From an uncultured Oxalobacter sp. (GTDB taxonomy: Bacteria > Pseudomonadota > Gammaproteobacteria > Burkholderiales > Burkholderiaceae_D), in the NCBI GenBank assembly GCA_934277985.1, contig CAKQWF010000003.1, positions 1 to 64,000 on the forward strand: DNA of 64,000 nucleotides, in the 5' to 3' direction. This document shows positions 35,957-45,050 of the stretch, piece by piece. Below the pieces are notes generated by a model, which worked only from the letters and a program-made list of their open reading frames with translations, did not search any database and had not been told where the DNA came from. A program made the position numbers and the translations under genes. Position 1 is the stretch's first letter. Every line of letters starts with the position of its first letter.

Positions 35957-36041
35957 GCGGATGTGGTGAAATTGGTAAACACAGGGGACTTAAAATCCCC
36001 CGGCGAAAGCCTTGCCGGTTCAAGTCCGGCCATCCGCACCA
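35957..36041 (+). tRNA. Complete tRNA-Leu(UAA) carried by the element
   Basis: An 85-nt leucine tRNA: acceptor GCGGATG/CATCCGC, D-arm GTGAAATTGGTAAACAC, anticodon stem GGGGA/TCCCC with loop CTTAAAA (anticodon TAA), a variable arm (GGCGAAAGCC), T-arm GCCGGTTCAAGTCCGGC and encoded CCA. It differs from the split host gene in all stems, so it is not a duplicate of that gene. It contains 10 bp of the att core (35987-35996). No promoter of its own is obvious, and it should be read from the host promoter at 35842. Confidence 0.95.
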
Positions 36042-36163
36042 CTTCACAAGTTAGCGAGCACTTCAAAAATCCCCGCAAAAACTGACGTTCCTTCTTTCAG
36101 TATTCAGTCAAATTTGAGTGTAGTCCCCCAAAAACTGTGGGACCACGCGACCAGAGGAAGCAA

Positions 36164-38056
36164 ATGTCAGAAATCACCAGTGAAAAACCCAGCCTGTTTG
36201 ACGTAGAAATACAGCTTGAAGAGCAGATGGCTGCCAGAGGGGTGGCACGGCTTGTCAATGCGGCACAAAATCACAAAGAACATCAAACGGAATACTGCAC
36301 GGTTGCAGGAAAAGAACTCATTGGCCACAAAATTCATGTCTTGGCCAAAGCGATTGACGCATGGAAAGAAGCCACACTATCAGGTGAGGCAAGTAACAGA
36401 GCGATTGCCATAAAGCTCATCAAGGATGTTGACTCTGGAAAGTTGGCTTTTCTCGCCCTCCGTCAGATCGTGGCGGGAATATCAAGTGATACACCGTTGT
36501 CCAGGGTAGCTTTGGCGATAGGACGAGCAATCGAGGATGAGATCAATTTGAGTGAGTTCCGCACGCAAGAACGGGATGAGTACAAGAAGATGTTGGTGGG
36601 TGCAAAGAAGCGGACATCGGACCACAACCGCCGATACTATGCGCTCAAAATCGTTAATGACTACATCGAGATGGACAAATGGACAGACACAGAGCGGTTA
36701 CATGTCGGCATGAAGCTGATCGACCTCTGCATTGGGTCTGTCGGTATCGTGCAGATCATCAATGTGCAGTGTGGCCGGAAGACAGTGAAGAAGGTCACAG
36801 CGCTACCGGAGGTTCTGCAATGGATGAAAGATCGTACAGACTTTTTGGGGGAGCTGCGTCCGGTGTACGAGCCGATGGTTACAAGACCGAAGCAGTGGAC
36901 AAACCCGTATGACGGCGGGTATCTGTCGTCAAACATAAAGCCTCTTAGACTGGTCAAAAGGGGACCCAAAGCGTATTTTGACGCCCTTGCTAAGGCAGAT
37001 ATGCCGATTGTGTATGCCGCCGTTAATGCCATCCAGAACACGGCATGGCAGATCAATACTTGGGTGCTGGAGGTCATGCAGACATTTTGGGATAACGGAG
37101 TACAAGCAGGCGAGTTACCGCTTAAAGATGGCTTGCCGTTGCCTGAGAAGCCATACGATATTGAGACAAATCCTGAATCGCAGTTGTGGTATTGGCGGCA
37201 GGCAAACGAAGTACACCTTATCAACACAGCAAACAGATCAAAGCGGGCGCATTTTGAGATCATGCTGGACATCGCAAGACGATACTCAAAATACAAGAAG
37301 TTCTATCAGCCGCACCAGCTTGATTTCAGGGGGCGTGTGTACGCAGTGTCCCCGTTAAGCTGTCAGGGGTCAGACACTACAAAGGCTCTATTGCGTTTCG
37401 CTAGCGGAAAACCGTTGGGTCCCGAAGGATGGAAATGGCTTGCTGTGCATGGGGCTGGTCTGATAGGGAACGACAAGGTGTCTTTTGAAGACCGTGTAAA
37501 TTTCATTCTGGACAATGAGGAAGTCATCCTGGCAATCGCCGAGAATCCTTACGACAACAGGCAGTGGTTTGGTGAGATCGGAGGCTATGAGGTTGACAAG
37601 CCGTGGCAGTTTCTGGCATGGTGCAAGGACTGGGAAGGATTCGTCAAGTACGGTGAGGCGTATGTCTCCAAAATCCCCATAGCAATGGATGGTTCCTGTT
37701 CCGGGCTGCAACATTATTCGGCCATGCTCAAGGATGAAAAAGTGGGAGCTGCGGTCAACCTGTTGCCGGGAGACAAACCTTCTGACGTGTATGCAATGGT
37801 TGCCGAAGAAGTCCTGAAAGCCGTCAATCATGATCTGGAAAACGGGACAGAAGATGAACTGAAGCTCGTGGACAATGAGCCGAAATTCGAGGAGGGTACC
37901 AAGACATTTGCACGACAGTGGCTTGAATTCGGAATCAACCGTAAAGTGACCAAACGGGCTGTCATGACGCTTTGTTATGGTAGCAAACAGTTGGGTTTTG
38001 CTGGGAAATTGATAGAAGACTTTGTCCGCAGGACCAAAATGAATGAAGAACTGTAG
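36164..38056 (+). pseudogene. T7-like phage RNA polymerase, C-terminally truncated
   Basis: A 630-residue open frame aligned by eye with T7 RNA polymerase (883 residues). It keeps the N-terminal domain, the thumb and the palm motif with the first catalytic Asp (MDGSCSGLQHYSAMLKD), plus the finger motif with the O-helix Tyr (KRAVMTLCYGSKQLGF). It ends in LIEDFVRRTKMNEEL. About 230 C-terminal residues are missing, including the second catalytic Asp (HDSFG motif) and the C-terminal foot. It cannot be a working polymerase. The start at 36164 follows GAGGAAG. The long open frame suggests recent truncation or use of the remaining domains. Confidence 0.88.
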
Positions 38057-38442
38057 TCCTTTACCTGTTCAGGAAAGCCAGCAATCACCTTGCCAAGAAA
38101 ATCCGGAATGCCGTGAAAATCAACATTACCCAAGCCATACAGGCATATTCTGTTTGGTTCGCCGGAATACTGCGTCAGCGTTTCGGGAAACCAGTCATAC
38201 AGTACAGCAACAATCACCGCTTTTTTACGGATATTCCGGAAAGACAAGACGATCTCATAATTCATATACGAAAAATTCGGACAATGAGGATGAAAAAAAT
38301 CTGTTAACCATAATCACTAGAAATTTCCCTGATTTTCGGTATGATAAACAGGATTTTGAAGTTGAGGCCGTTTTTCTTGGCAGAAACCATTATTTTGCGG
38401 AAAACGTTCAGGTTAACAATCGTCCTGTCAATAAAGAATACA
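38057..38442. other. Junction between RNA polymerase and cargo cassette
   Basis: This 386-bp segment does not continue the polymerase. On the reverse strand, 38045-38205 reads as a protein-like stretch (LYDWFPETLTQYSG...LGNVDFHGIPDFLGKVIAGFPEQ) that I cannot name and that runs without start into the polymerase end. It is probably a gene fragment brought together by the deletion. The AT-rich part from 38270 should hold the cassette promoter. Confidence 0.4.
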
Positions 38443-41400
38443 ATGAACAAAGAGCGAAAAGACTTGCAGAAAAAACTGTATGAACGAATTGTTCAGTGGA
38501 AAAAAACAGATGCTATGCTGTCTTGTTCTGATTTGAAGAAAAGAGTCATGAACAAAACCATAAAAAATCCGGCCGAAACACTCACTCGGGCAGAATTACA
38601 GCTCATAGCAGATACGTTCCGGACAAGCCGGAACTCTGATGCCGATTCAAGCAGCAATCTTTCCGGTGCAGTATATGATTTTGACCAGCTCATCCAGAAT
38701 GCCTCCAGAACTATCGATATGCTCATTAGAGATCTTGATAGGCAGATTACTCCGAAATCCTCTCTCTTGCCCATCAAGGGGATCAGCAAAGTCATGCAGG
38801 CAAGATTGCGAGATTTACATATTTATGATGCCGCGGCGCTTTTGTTGCATGGCCGAACAAAGCAGGGACGCAACAAAATTGCGCAGAAACTGAAAATCGA
38901 TGAGAAGCTGGTTGCATCATGGATAAAACAGGCCGATCTCTGGCGTATTCCCGGCATGACGACGGATCTGGCTTACCTTCTGGTACTGGCTGGCATTCGC
39001 TGCGTGAAAGATCTGGCTAGAACGGACGAGAACAAAATCTATCCGATTCTTGAAGGGCTTTATGCATCGCAACCTGATTTTCAGCTGGTCAGTAAACCGG
39101 AATTGGCCAAAATGATCGGTAATGCTGACGAACTGGCTGTTTACTCGATTTCGTCCAGTGTCTTTAGCAGGACGTTGGAAGAAAAACTGTCCCAAAAAAT
39201 CGAAAGAAACGCCAGCCTGACTGCCAATGAAATCTCCAAGCTGATCCACGAAGCAAGAACAGAAACGCAGTCTGATTTCATACAGATAGCCAAAAGTACG
39301 GACAAGGAACCTATCCATTTGTTCCGCGATAAATTCATACATAATGAAACGGATGGAAATGCAAATGGCGAAGTCATCCGAAAGGGACTCGGGTTTCTTG
39401 ATGACGTACAGTATGCCTTGCCTTTGCCTCATACTCTTAGCGGCATCGTCTATAAAAGAAAATATAATGAGAAAGATTCTGAAAAGAAAGCTTTTTCTGG
39501 GGTCAAAGTCGAAATCGGCGGGATTGTCAGCCCATCTGAAAATCTTAAGGGGCCCAATGCCTTGCCATCATGTATTACCGATGCGAGAGGGAGGTTCATC
39601 ATCGTCCTTCCTGACAAATACTGTATGAAGGAAACGCTGATCGTCACTGTATCCGAAGGTGGGAGAAAGCAGGCATTTATCAAAAGCGCGGCAGAAATTA
39701 TCGCTTCCGTTCCTCAGCAAAAAACTTTGGAGCAGTTTTATGAACTGGATGCGTTGGGAGATGAGATCGACAGACTGGATGTGCTGATCAAATCTGTCAG
39801 AGAGAAAAAAACACTTGCTTCCGCCAATGCGCTGAAAAATGAAAATTCGGAATTGAACAAACTGCTATACGGAGATAAAAGCAAGGGTAATCAGGGGTAT
39901 TACAAGCAAAAACGTGATTTGCTGAATGATTACAACGGAAAAAAAGAAGCTATTCTGGAAAAATTTGGAAAAAAAGATATTGAATCGGCATTCAATCAGT
40001 TTCTGGCAGGACTGGACAAACTGGATGCCAGACTGGAAGGAACCGATTTTAATCCGGAAAAAGACGAAGGTTTTGTCATTGTTGAAGAATTGTTCTTGGA
40101 CAAGGACAAATATCTGGACAAAGCACTGCCAAAGGTCAGGTTAATGGGAAATGACGATCAAGTCATACAACTTTCCTCGGATACGGCACCATCTAAAGTT
40201 TTCAACTACAGTATGCTGCAGCGGCTGGTCGAACCAGACATTTCATTTACTGGTTTTAATTCCGGGAAAAACGGCAGAAAAACCTTGTCACAGCCGATTG
40301 ACGTCATGGCATTCAGGGAAAAAATGTACCAAGATCCATGGCAGTATCCACAGGCTTGTTCGCTTGGAATTGGATATGTGCTCAATATGCACCAGTCATG
40401 GATTCCTGATGGTTTTGCGCTTGGATCACTGTTGTATTCGCAGATCCTTGCTCCAGGAGAAGAACAGCGTCTGATCGTCCGGGAAAACAAACAGTCCTAT
40501 CTTATCACCGATGATGCAGAAGGCATTGATACCGTCAATGAGCATTCCACTTTGCTACAAGAAGACGACACCAATGCCGCCTTCAATTATGCAGTGAACC
40601 AGCTGTCGACAGCTGATTCCAATTACAGTTACAGCGCGAAAACAAAGAGTTTTGGTGGAAGTTTCGGAATAGGAGGCGCTTTTTCCGGTATCTCCGCCAT
40701 GTTGGGACTATCCGGCGGATATTCGAAATCCAGCGGTAAGGCTTCGTCTTCCGCACGGCAGAGCAATTCGCACAATGAAGCATCATCAGCTGCGCAAAGT
40801 TTTCAACACAGTATCAAAAACGCTTCCGACAGAATATCGCGGGCCAAACGAGTTAGCATGGAAATGGCGACAAGCGACGTATCCGATTCCGTTGCGACGA
40901 AAATCATAGCCAATCACAATCATTCTCATGCCATGACGGTACAGTATTGGGAAGTCATGCGCCGCTATAGGCTTGAAACCTGTATTGATGGCATTGACTT
41001 GGTTCTGTTCGTCCCCCTGAAACTTATCCGGTTTCTGCCGCAAGGACAGCCATTTCAGGCAGGAAATGTGACACCGGAAATTTTCGACAGAAACCACTTC
41101 ATTCAGAGATATGGTACATTGCTGCAATATGCCAGTATCTTGGAAAATATTCTGCCTTACCGATACCGGACCGGACTGAATTTGATCCGTCAATACGCAG
41201 CCAGTCCGGAATGGATAATGGAAAGTAGCGAAAATTCCGAAACAGATCTGATTCTGGAATTTAAGGGCAATTTTCTTTCATTTGACGACCTTTCAGCTCA
41301 TCTGGTCCTGAAAAACGGAAGAGGTTCCGTTGCTGGAGAAATCGAGCAATATGAAAGAGCCGAACTGGATGTGACATACAAGACTACAAGAGAACTAAAG

Positions 41401-42981
41401 CAGGGGATCCGCTCCATACGAAACGAGCGCGGCGATGTTACCGTCAGGGTGAAATTCAGCCTTCCTGCGGATATCGTCAATGACGACCTTTCCCATATTA
41501 CACTTTACTATTCATCCGAAGGATTGAGTTACAAATTATATCAGGATGAAAGTACGCTTACGGAAGCGGAAAGGAAAGCGTATGATAATTTGCTTGACGA
41601 AAAATGGCATCTGGCAAAAAACAACAAGGGTAGTGAAAAAGAAAAAAAGAACATACAGCATTATCTTTCACAGTTGCCGGAAGCTTATGTATTTCCCATT
41701 GTCCAGATGTCGGTACGTGAACTGAAAGCACTCGGTGTTCCGACCATTTATGATGCGAAAATAACATCACCGGATCGAATAGGAGTATCCCTGTCGAGCA
41801 GCAGTTTGTATTCTTCTGTCAATTTCAGCATAACGAGCATTGTGAAAACCCTTCGTCGGCAGGAGTTTATGCAAATGGAATCCCTGTTGCAGCATGTAGC
41901 ATCGGAAACCCTGCATTATTCACAAGCCGTCTGGTCATCGCTCAGTGACGATGAGCGTGTCATGATGTTGGAGCAATACACCATCAATATGGACTTTGGG
42001 AAGGAGTTCGAAAGTGAGGATGAAAATACTGGGAATAATCGGCAAAATGTCAGGAAAACCGATGTCATCGATATTCCGCTGCTAAATTGCGTGAATGTCA
42101 AAAAACTTCTTGGTTTTTATGGCAATTGCATGTTATTGCCGTTTACATACCCACAAAGTTTGGCCAAACGTCTTGGAAAAACCGCAGTCGAAATACAGGA
42201 ATCTCTTTACCGGTACCACACCAACAGTTTCCGCGCTCCGACAACGACCATTTCTCTCCCGACTGACGGCATGATCGGCGAGGCGGTTCTGGGTGAAACC
42301 AATGTCAGTGAGGAAATTGATTTGACCCGTTTCTGGAACTGGCAGGATTCCCCGATCGATAAAATGACAATTGACAGCAGCTATCTGAACAGGATGGACT
42401 ATCTTGCCGATAAAAGCACAAAAGATATTTCTGCGCTGAATCTCCAAGGAGTTGTTCCTTCGACACCGATCACAGTTCAAGATCTGATATCGACATTGGC
42501 CAGTAAACAGGCACCGACATTCAGCAATATAACCGGCCTTGACCAGCTGAAAGAGGTATTGAATGCCGGTACCACCAGTGCGTCAGTCGGCCGAGATAAG
42601 GTTATTGCATCATCGAGTGATTTGACAAAAACTGCATTGAATTTTCTGTCCAAGCAAAAAAACAATAGCCAGACGGCAGACGACAATACTAGCCAACCGG
42701 GTGAAAAGGGTGTCGGAGCCAACAATGCATCCGGTGATTTCGGCCAGAAAGAGAACGACGAGCCTGAACCGGAGCAGCAAAGTCCTTCTGTGATGAATGA
42801 AGAAGAAAACCAGGAATTTGGACAGACACAAGACGAAAACGATACTTCCTCCAGAGATTCGAACTTGGACAACAACAAGGATACCGATGCAGAAAAACGG
42901 AAAAAAATAACGGAATTGGCTAATTTATGCTACAGCATGGGCATGAACCCTGAAGAGTTCGTCAAAAAACTGACGAACTGA
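38443..42981 (+). CDS. Giant multidomain cargo protein (1512 aa) with DUF4332
   Basis: Residues 107-240 match DUF4332, a helix-hairpin-helix-like domain (IKGISKVMQARLRDLHI; KQADLWRIPGMTTDLAYLLVLAG). Residues 330-406 form a carboxypeptidase-regulatory-like beta domain (LSGIVYKRKY...ARGRFIIVLPD). Residues 425-560 are coiled coil. The centre has HQSWIPDGFALGSLLYSQILAPGEEQRLIV (about 645-675), a Gly/Ser-rich stretch (731-785), and NHNHSHAMTVQYWEVMRR (about 825). The C-terminus has an acidic low-complexity region (1400-1486) and a short helical end. There is no signal peptide or membrane helix. The central motifs resemble large uncharacterised bacterial proteins I have seen, but I cannot name a function. 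The frame is intact over 4.5 kb inside a decayed prophage. The start at 38443 (MNKERKDL) is a best guess. Confidence 0.8.
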   Translation: MNKERKDLQKKLYERIVQWKKTDAMLSCSDLKKRVMNKTIKNPAETLTRAELQLIADTFRTSRNSDADSSSNLSGAVYDFDQLIQNASRTIDMLIRDLDRQITPKSSLLPIKGISKVMQARLRDLHIYDAAALLLHGRTKQGRNKIAQKLKIDEKLVASWIKQADLWRIPGMTTDLAYLLVLAGIRCVKDLARTDENKIYPILEGLYASQPDFQLVSKPELAKMIGNADELAVYSISSSVFSRTLEEKLSQKIERNASLTANEISKLIHEARTETQSDFIQIAKSTDKEPIHLFRDKFIHNETDGNANGEVIRKGLGFLDDVQYALPLPHTLSGIVYKRKYNEKDSEKKAFSGVKVEIGGIVSPSENLKGPNALPSCITDARGRFIIVLPDKYCMKETLIVTVSEGGRKQAFIKSAAEIIASVPQQKTLEQFYELDALGDEIDRLDVLIKSVREKKTLASANALKNENSELNKLLYGDKSKGNQGYYKQKRDLLNDYNGKKEAILEKFGKKDIESAFNQFLAGLDKLDARLEGTDFNPEKDEGFVIVEELFLDKDKYLDKALPKVRLMGNDDQVIQLSSDTAPSKVFNYSMLQRLVEPDISFTGFNSGKNGRKTLSQPIDVMAFREKMYQDPWQYPQACSLGIGYVLNMHQSWIPDGFALGSLLYSQILAPGEEQRLIVRENKQSYLITDDAEGIDTVNEHSTLLQEDDTNAAFNYAVNQLSTADSNYSYSAKTKSFGGSFGIGGAFSGISAMLGLSGGYSKSSGKASSSARQSNSHNEASSAAQSFQHSIKNASDRISRAKRVSMEMATSDVSDSVATKIIANHNHSHAMTVQYWEVMRRYRLETCIDGIDLVLFVPLKLIRFLPQGQPFQAGNVTPEIFDRNHFIQRYGTLLQYASILENILPYRYRTGLNLIRQYAASPEWIMESSENSETDLILEFKGNFLSFDDLSAHLVLKNGRGSVAGEIEQYERAELDVTYKTTRELKQGIRSIRNERGDVTVRVKFSLPADIVNDDLSHITLYYSSEGLSYKLYQDESTLTEAERKAYDNLLDEKWHLAKNNKGSEKEKKNIQHYLSQLPEAYVFPIVQMSVRELKALGVPTIYDAKITSPDRIGVSLSSSSLYSSVNFSITSIVKTLRRQEFMQMESLLQHVASETLHYSQAVWSSLSDDERVMMLEQYTINMDFGKEFESEDENTGNNRQNVRKTDVIDIPLLNCVNVKKLLGFYGNCMLLPFTYPQSLAKRLGKTAVEIQESLYRYHTNSFRAPTTTISLPTDGMIGEAVLGETNVSEEIDLTRFWNWQDSPIDKMTIDSSYLNRMDYLADKSTKDISALNLQGVVPSTPITVQDLISTLASKQAPTFSNITGLDQLKEVLNAGTTSASVGRDKVIASSSDLTKTALNFLSKQKNNSQTADDNTSQPGEKGVGANNASGDFGQKENDEPEPEQQSPSVMNEEENQEFGQTQDENDTSSRDSNLDNNKDTDAEKRKKITELANLCYSMGMNPEEFVKKLTN

Positions 42982-43073
42982 CGGCAAAATGGACTGTATG
43001 ACTGTGATAACATAAAAATGCCAGTTTTTGTGAAAGGTGCCAAAACGTTCAAAATCAGCTTAGGATGTCAACA

Positions 43074-44210
43074 ATGAGTTTGCTAGACAACATATGCAGC
43101 AGTGAGCATTGGGAAAAGGCAATATTGCAATGCATGGGTAGGGATACGATCAATTGCGAATCTGTATTTGAAGAACGGATTAAATCGTTTGCCCAAAAAT
43201 GCGGGATGCTTTCCATCGAAGACGCCAATACAAATACCCTTGTTAGAGTAAAGGTGCCATATGTCATGAATACGAATACCTACACATGGCTGAGAAACAA
43301 TGAAAATTTTTTGGATTTTTTTCAGAATTGGGGCCGGAAAGCGAAATTACTGTTTCCTGAAACAAAAATCAAATCCAGAGGGTTGTTTCCCCTGATACTT
43401 GGTGGAACATACGAGTATATTCTGGCCAATGCCAATGATCACCTTCTATCTGATAATATAAAGGCTGGCACTTTCGACAAATATTACGATGCGGGATCGA
43501 CAGGGAAAAGCCAACCCGGGATAATAATTTTTCTGCTACGGGAGACAGTCTGCAAAGACAAAGATCTGTTTCTGGAATTTGTTCGTTCCCTGTTAAAATG
43601 GCATGAAAAAGATAAAACAGGCTATAAGATAAGTAAGGTTATACGGAAAGAATGTGACGAAATATTCAAAAAATTTAAGTCTGACAATGTAACTTTTGAG
43701 GCCATAAAAGAAGAAAAAGGAGCTTATGAAAAATTATTGCGGGCATTTCTGATCGTGGCTGGAATCGGGTTTGATTGTTCCGCATTTGTTGTCATGGTGC
43801 TTAGAGACATTATGGATGCGGCAGGTGTCTCATATAATGAGGAAATGAAAACACTAGGCAGCCATAAGAAAAACAACATAAAATCCAATGCCACAACACT
43901 ATCAAATGACGAGGGTTCAAAATATCTTTTCGAACTTGTTGAAAAGAGAGCAAAAGTAACGGATTATAACAAGTTACGAGCAGGCGACATTATCACAAAA
44001 GACGTTCCTTTTCATATTTACATTATTTCCGAAGTGAACAAAGATGAAAATGGCAAGGCCATCTCAATGACGACCATTGATTGTTCGTCGAAAGAGAAAG
44101 TGCTGGGCATAAATATACAAACAAGAAAAATAAATAATAACGGTACGTTGGGGGAGCTGAAAAGCGGCAAGTTTCGGCGTCCCAAGTATTTTCTTCAATT
44201 TTACCGGTAA
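43074..44210 (+). CDS. NlpC/P60-like cysteine peptidase of the cargo cassette
   Basis: A 378-residue protein. The C-terminal half carries GIGFDCSAFVVMVLRDIM, the DCS-F-V helix of NlpC/P60 and related papain-fold amidases, with candidate nucleophile Cys235. It is followed by YNKLRAGDIITKDVPFHIYIISEV, the usual L-x-x-GD...H-hydrophobic block, with candidate His314. The N-terminal 200 residues match nothing I know. There is no signal peptide. The start at 43074 is set by AGGA 8 nt upstream. It follows the giant gene by 92 bp and precedes the 105-residue gene by 6 bp, so it belongs to one operon. It may cut peptidoglycan or a protein amide; a toxin or processing role is inference. Confidence 0.7.
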   Translation: MSLLDNICSSEHWEKAILQCMGRDTINCESVFEERIKSFAQKCGMLSIEDANTNTLVRVKVPYVMNTNTYTWLRNNENFLDFFQNWGRKAKLLFPETKIKSRGLFPLILGGTYEYILANANDHLLSDNIKAGTFDKYYDAGSTGKSQPGIIIFLLRETVCKDKDLFLEFVRSLLKWHEKDKTGYKISKVIRKECDEIFKKFKSDNVTFEAIKEEKGAYEKLLRAFLIVAGIGFDCSAFVVMVLRDIMDAAGVSYNEEMKTLGSHKKNNIKSNATTLSNDEGSKYLFELVEKRAKVTDYNKLRAGDIITKDVPFHIYIISEVNKDENGKAISMTTIDCSSKEKVLGINIQTRKINNNGTLGELKSGKFRRPKYFLQFYR

Positions 44211-44216
44211 GGAATT

Positions 44217-44534
44217 ATGGATATACAGGAAATAGCGGTAAAACTTCTGGAGCAAGAGACATCACAGGAAATAATGGCTCTGAAGCAGATGATCCTTCGC
44301 CGAATTGCGCAGGAATCGGATATCAGGCCATCCCGTATTCCGGCTCCACGCAATATTACCGAAATTGGCGGATATTTCAATTTGCTGATGAAACTGGATA
44401 AACTGGAACAAAAAAGATTATTGGAAAAGCAAAGATTGAAGACGGAATTCCAGAGTCTGCTTGAGCAGACTCTGATATCGATTCTTGGCCTTCCGATGCA
44501 AACGTCGACAGAGTATTGCCCCGAGACGCGATAA
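44217..44534 (+). CDS. Small helical protein of the cargo cassette (105 aa)
   Basis: A 105-residue, mostly helical, charged protein (MDIQEIAVKLLEQETSQEIMALK...KLEQKRLLEKQRLKTEFQSLLEQTLISILG). AAGGAA lies just before the ATG, and it follows the peptidase gene by 6 bp. Unknown family. The last 12 residues look unnatural. A different phase (about 44465-44647) continues with protein-like sequence (RVLPRDAIILLQAIHFAFANEEAQILD), so the true C-terminus may have been lost by frameshift. It could be an adaptor, chaperone or immunity partner of the two larger proteins. Confidence 0.6.
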   Translation: MDIQEIAVKLLEQETSQEIMALKQMILRRIAQESDIRPSRIPAPRNITEIGGYFNLLMKLDKLEQKRLLEKQRLKTEFQSLLEQTLISILGLPMQTSTEYCPETR

Positions 44535-45050
44535 TACTTTTACAAGCGATTCATTTTGCTTTTGCAAATGAGGAAGCGCAGATTCTTGACAGAAATGGCG
44601 ACAGATCCGGAACAGTAAAGAAGCTGGTTAGCGTAGTGGAAATGTAACATTTTTCTTCTATGAAAACCTGATCGATACAGAAAAGGAAAAGGAGTCAGAC
44701 GGACGTCTAGGATATAGGAGTGGTATCCACTACTGCTGGCGAAAAAGTATTTTGATTGCTTCATACCTGTTGAGACAAGCCATGTTCCATGTGAAATGGC
44801 GTTTTAACGGAAAAGACAATCGTTCGGTGACTCTTCACGCATGGAAGCCGGAATTATCACTTTCGGGTGATAAGTGTGAACTGCCCCTGTTTCTGAAATC
44901 CTCTCGAAAACCGAGAATATTTCAGAAACAGGGGCAGTTCCTTGTTTTGTTGCAATCTGAAAGCAGTATGCAAGAAATCTTCATCCCTTGTTCAGAACCA
45001 AGTTGTTGCTGGACTTACCAAATGTCGGCCGATGAAATAGAGATATGGAT
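44535..45050. other. Non-coding stretch after the cassette
   Basis: The first 110 bp is the out-of-phase protein-like tail noted for the 105-residue gene. The rest holds a long perfect hairpin (44878-44940). No complete gene is seen. Confidence 0.4.
44878..44940. repeat. 22-bp perfect inverted repeat (long hairpin)
   Basis: Arms of 22 bp at 44878-44899 and 44919-44940 (GAACTGCCCCTGTTTCTGAA plus two bases) are exactly complementary. The 19-nt loop itself can form TCTCG/CGAGA. Right of it comes CTTGTTTTGTT, only loosely T-rich. It may be a strong terminator for the cassette, a mobile-element end or a protein-binding site. Confidence 0.8.

Noticed and set aside
35718..36047. 109-codon reverse frame over the tRNA-Leu genes
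   Set aside because: It includes the antisense translation of tRNA (GWPDLNRQGFRRG), a well-known false gene.
38443..42981. Giant protein as a phage tail or tape-measure protein
   Set aside because: It lacks the long transmembrane or coiled heptad pattern of tape measures. The DUF4332 and regulatory-like domains are not tail features, and no virion genes are nearby.
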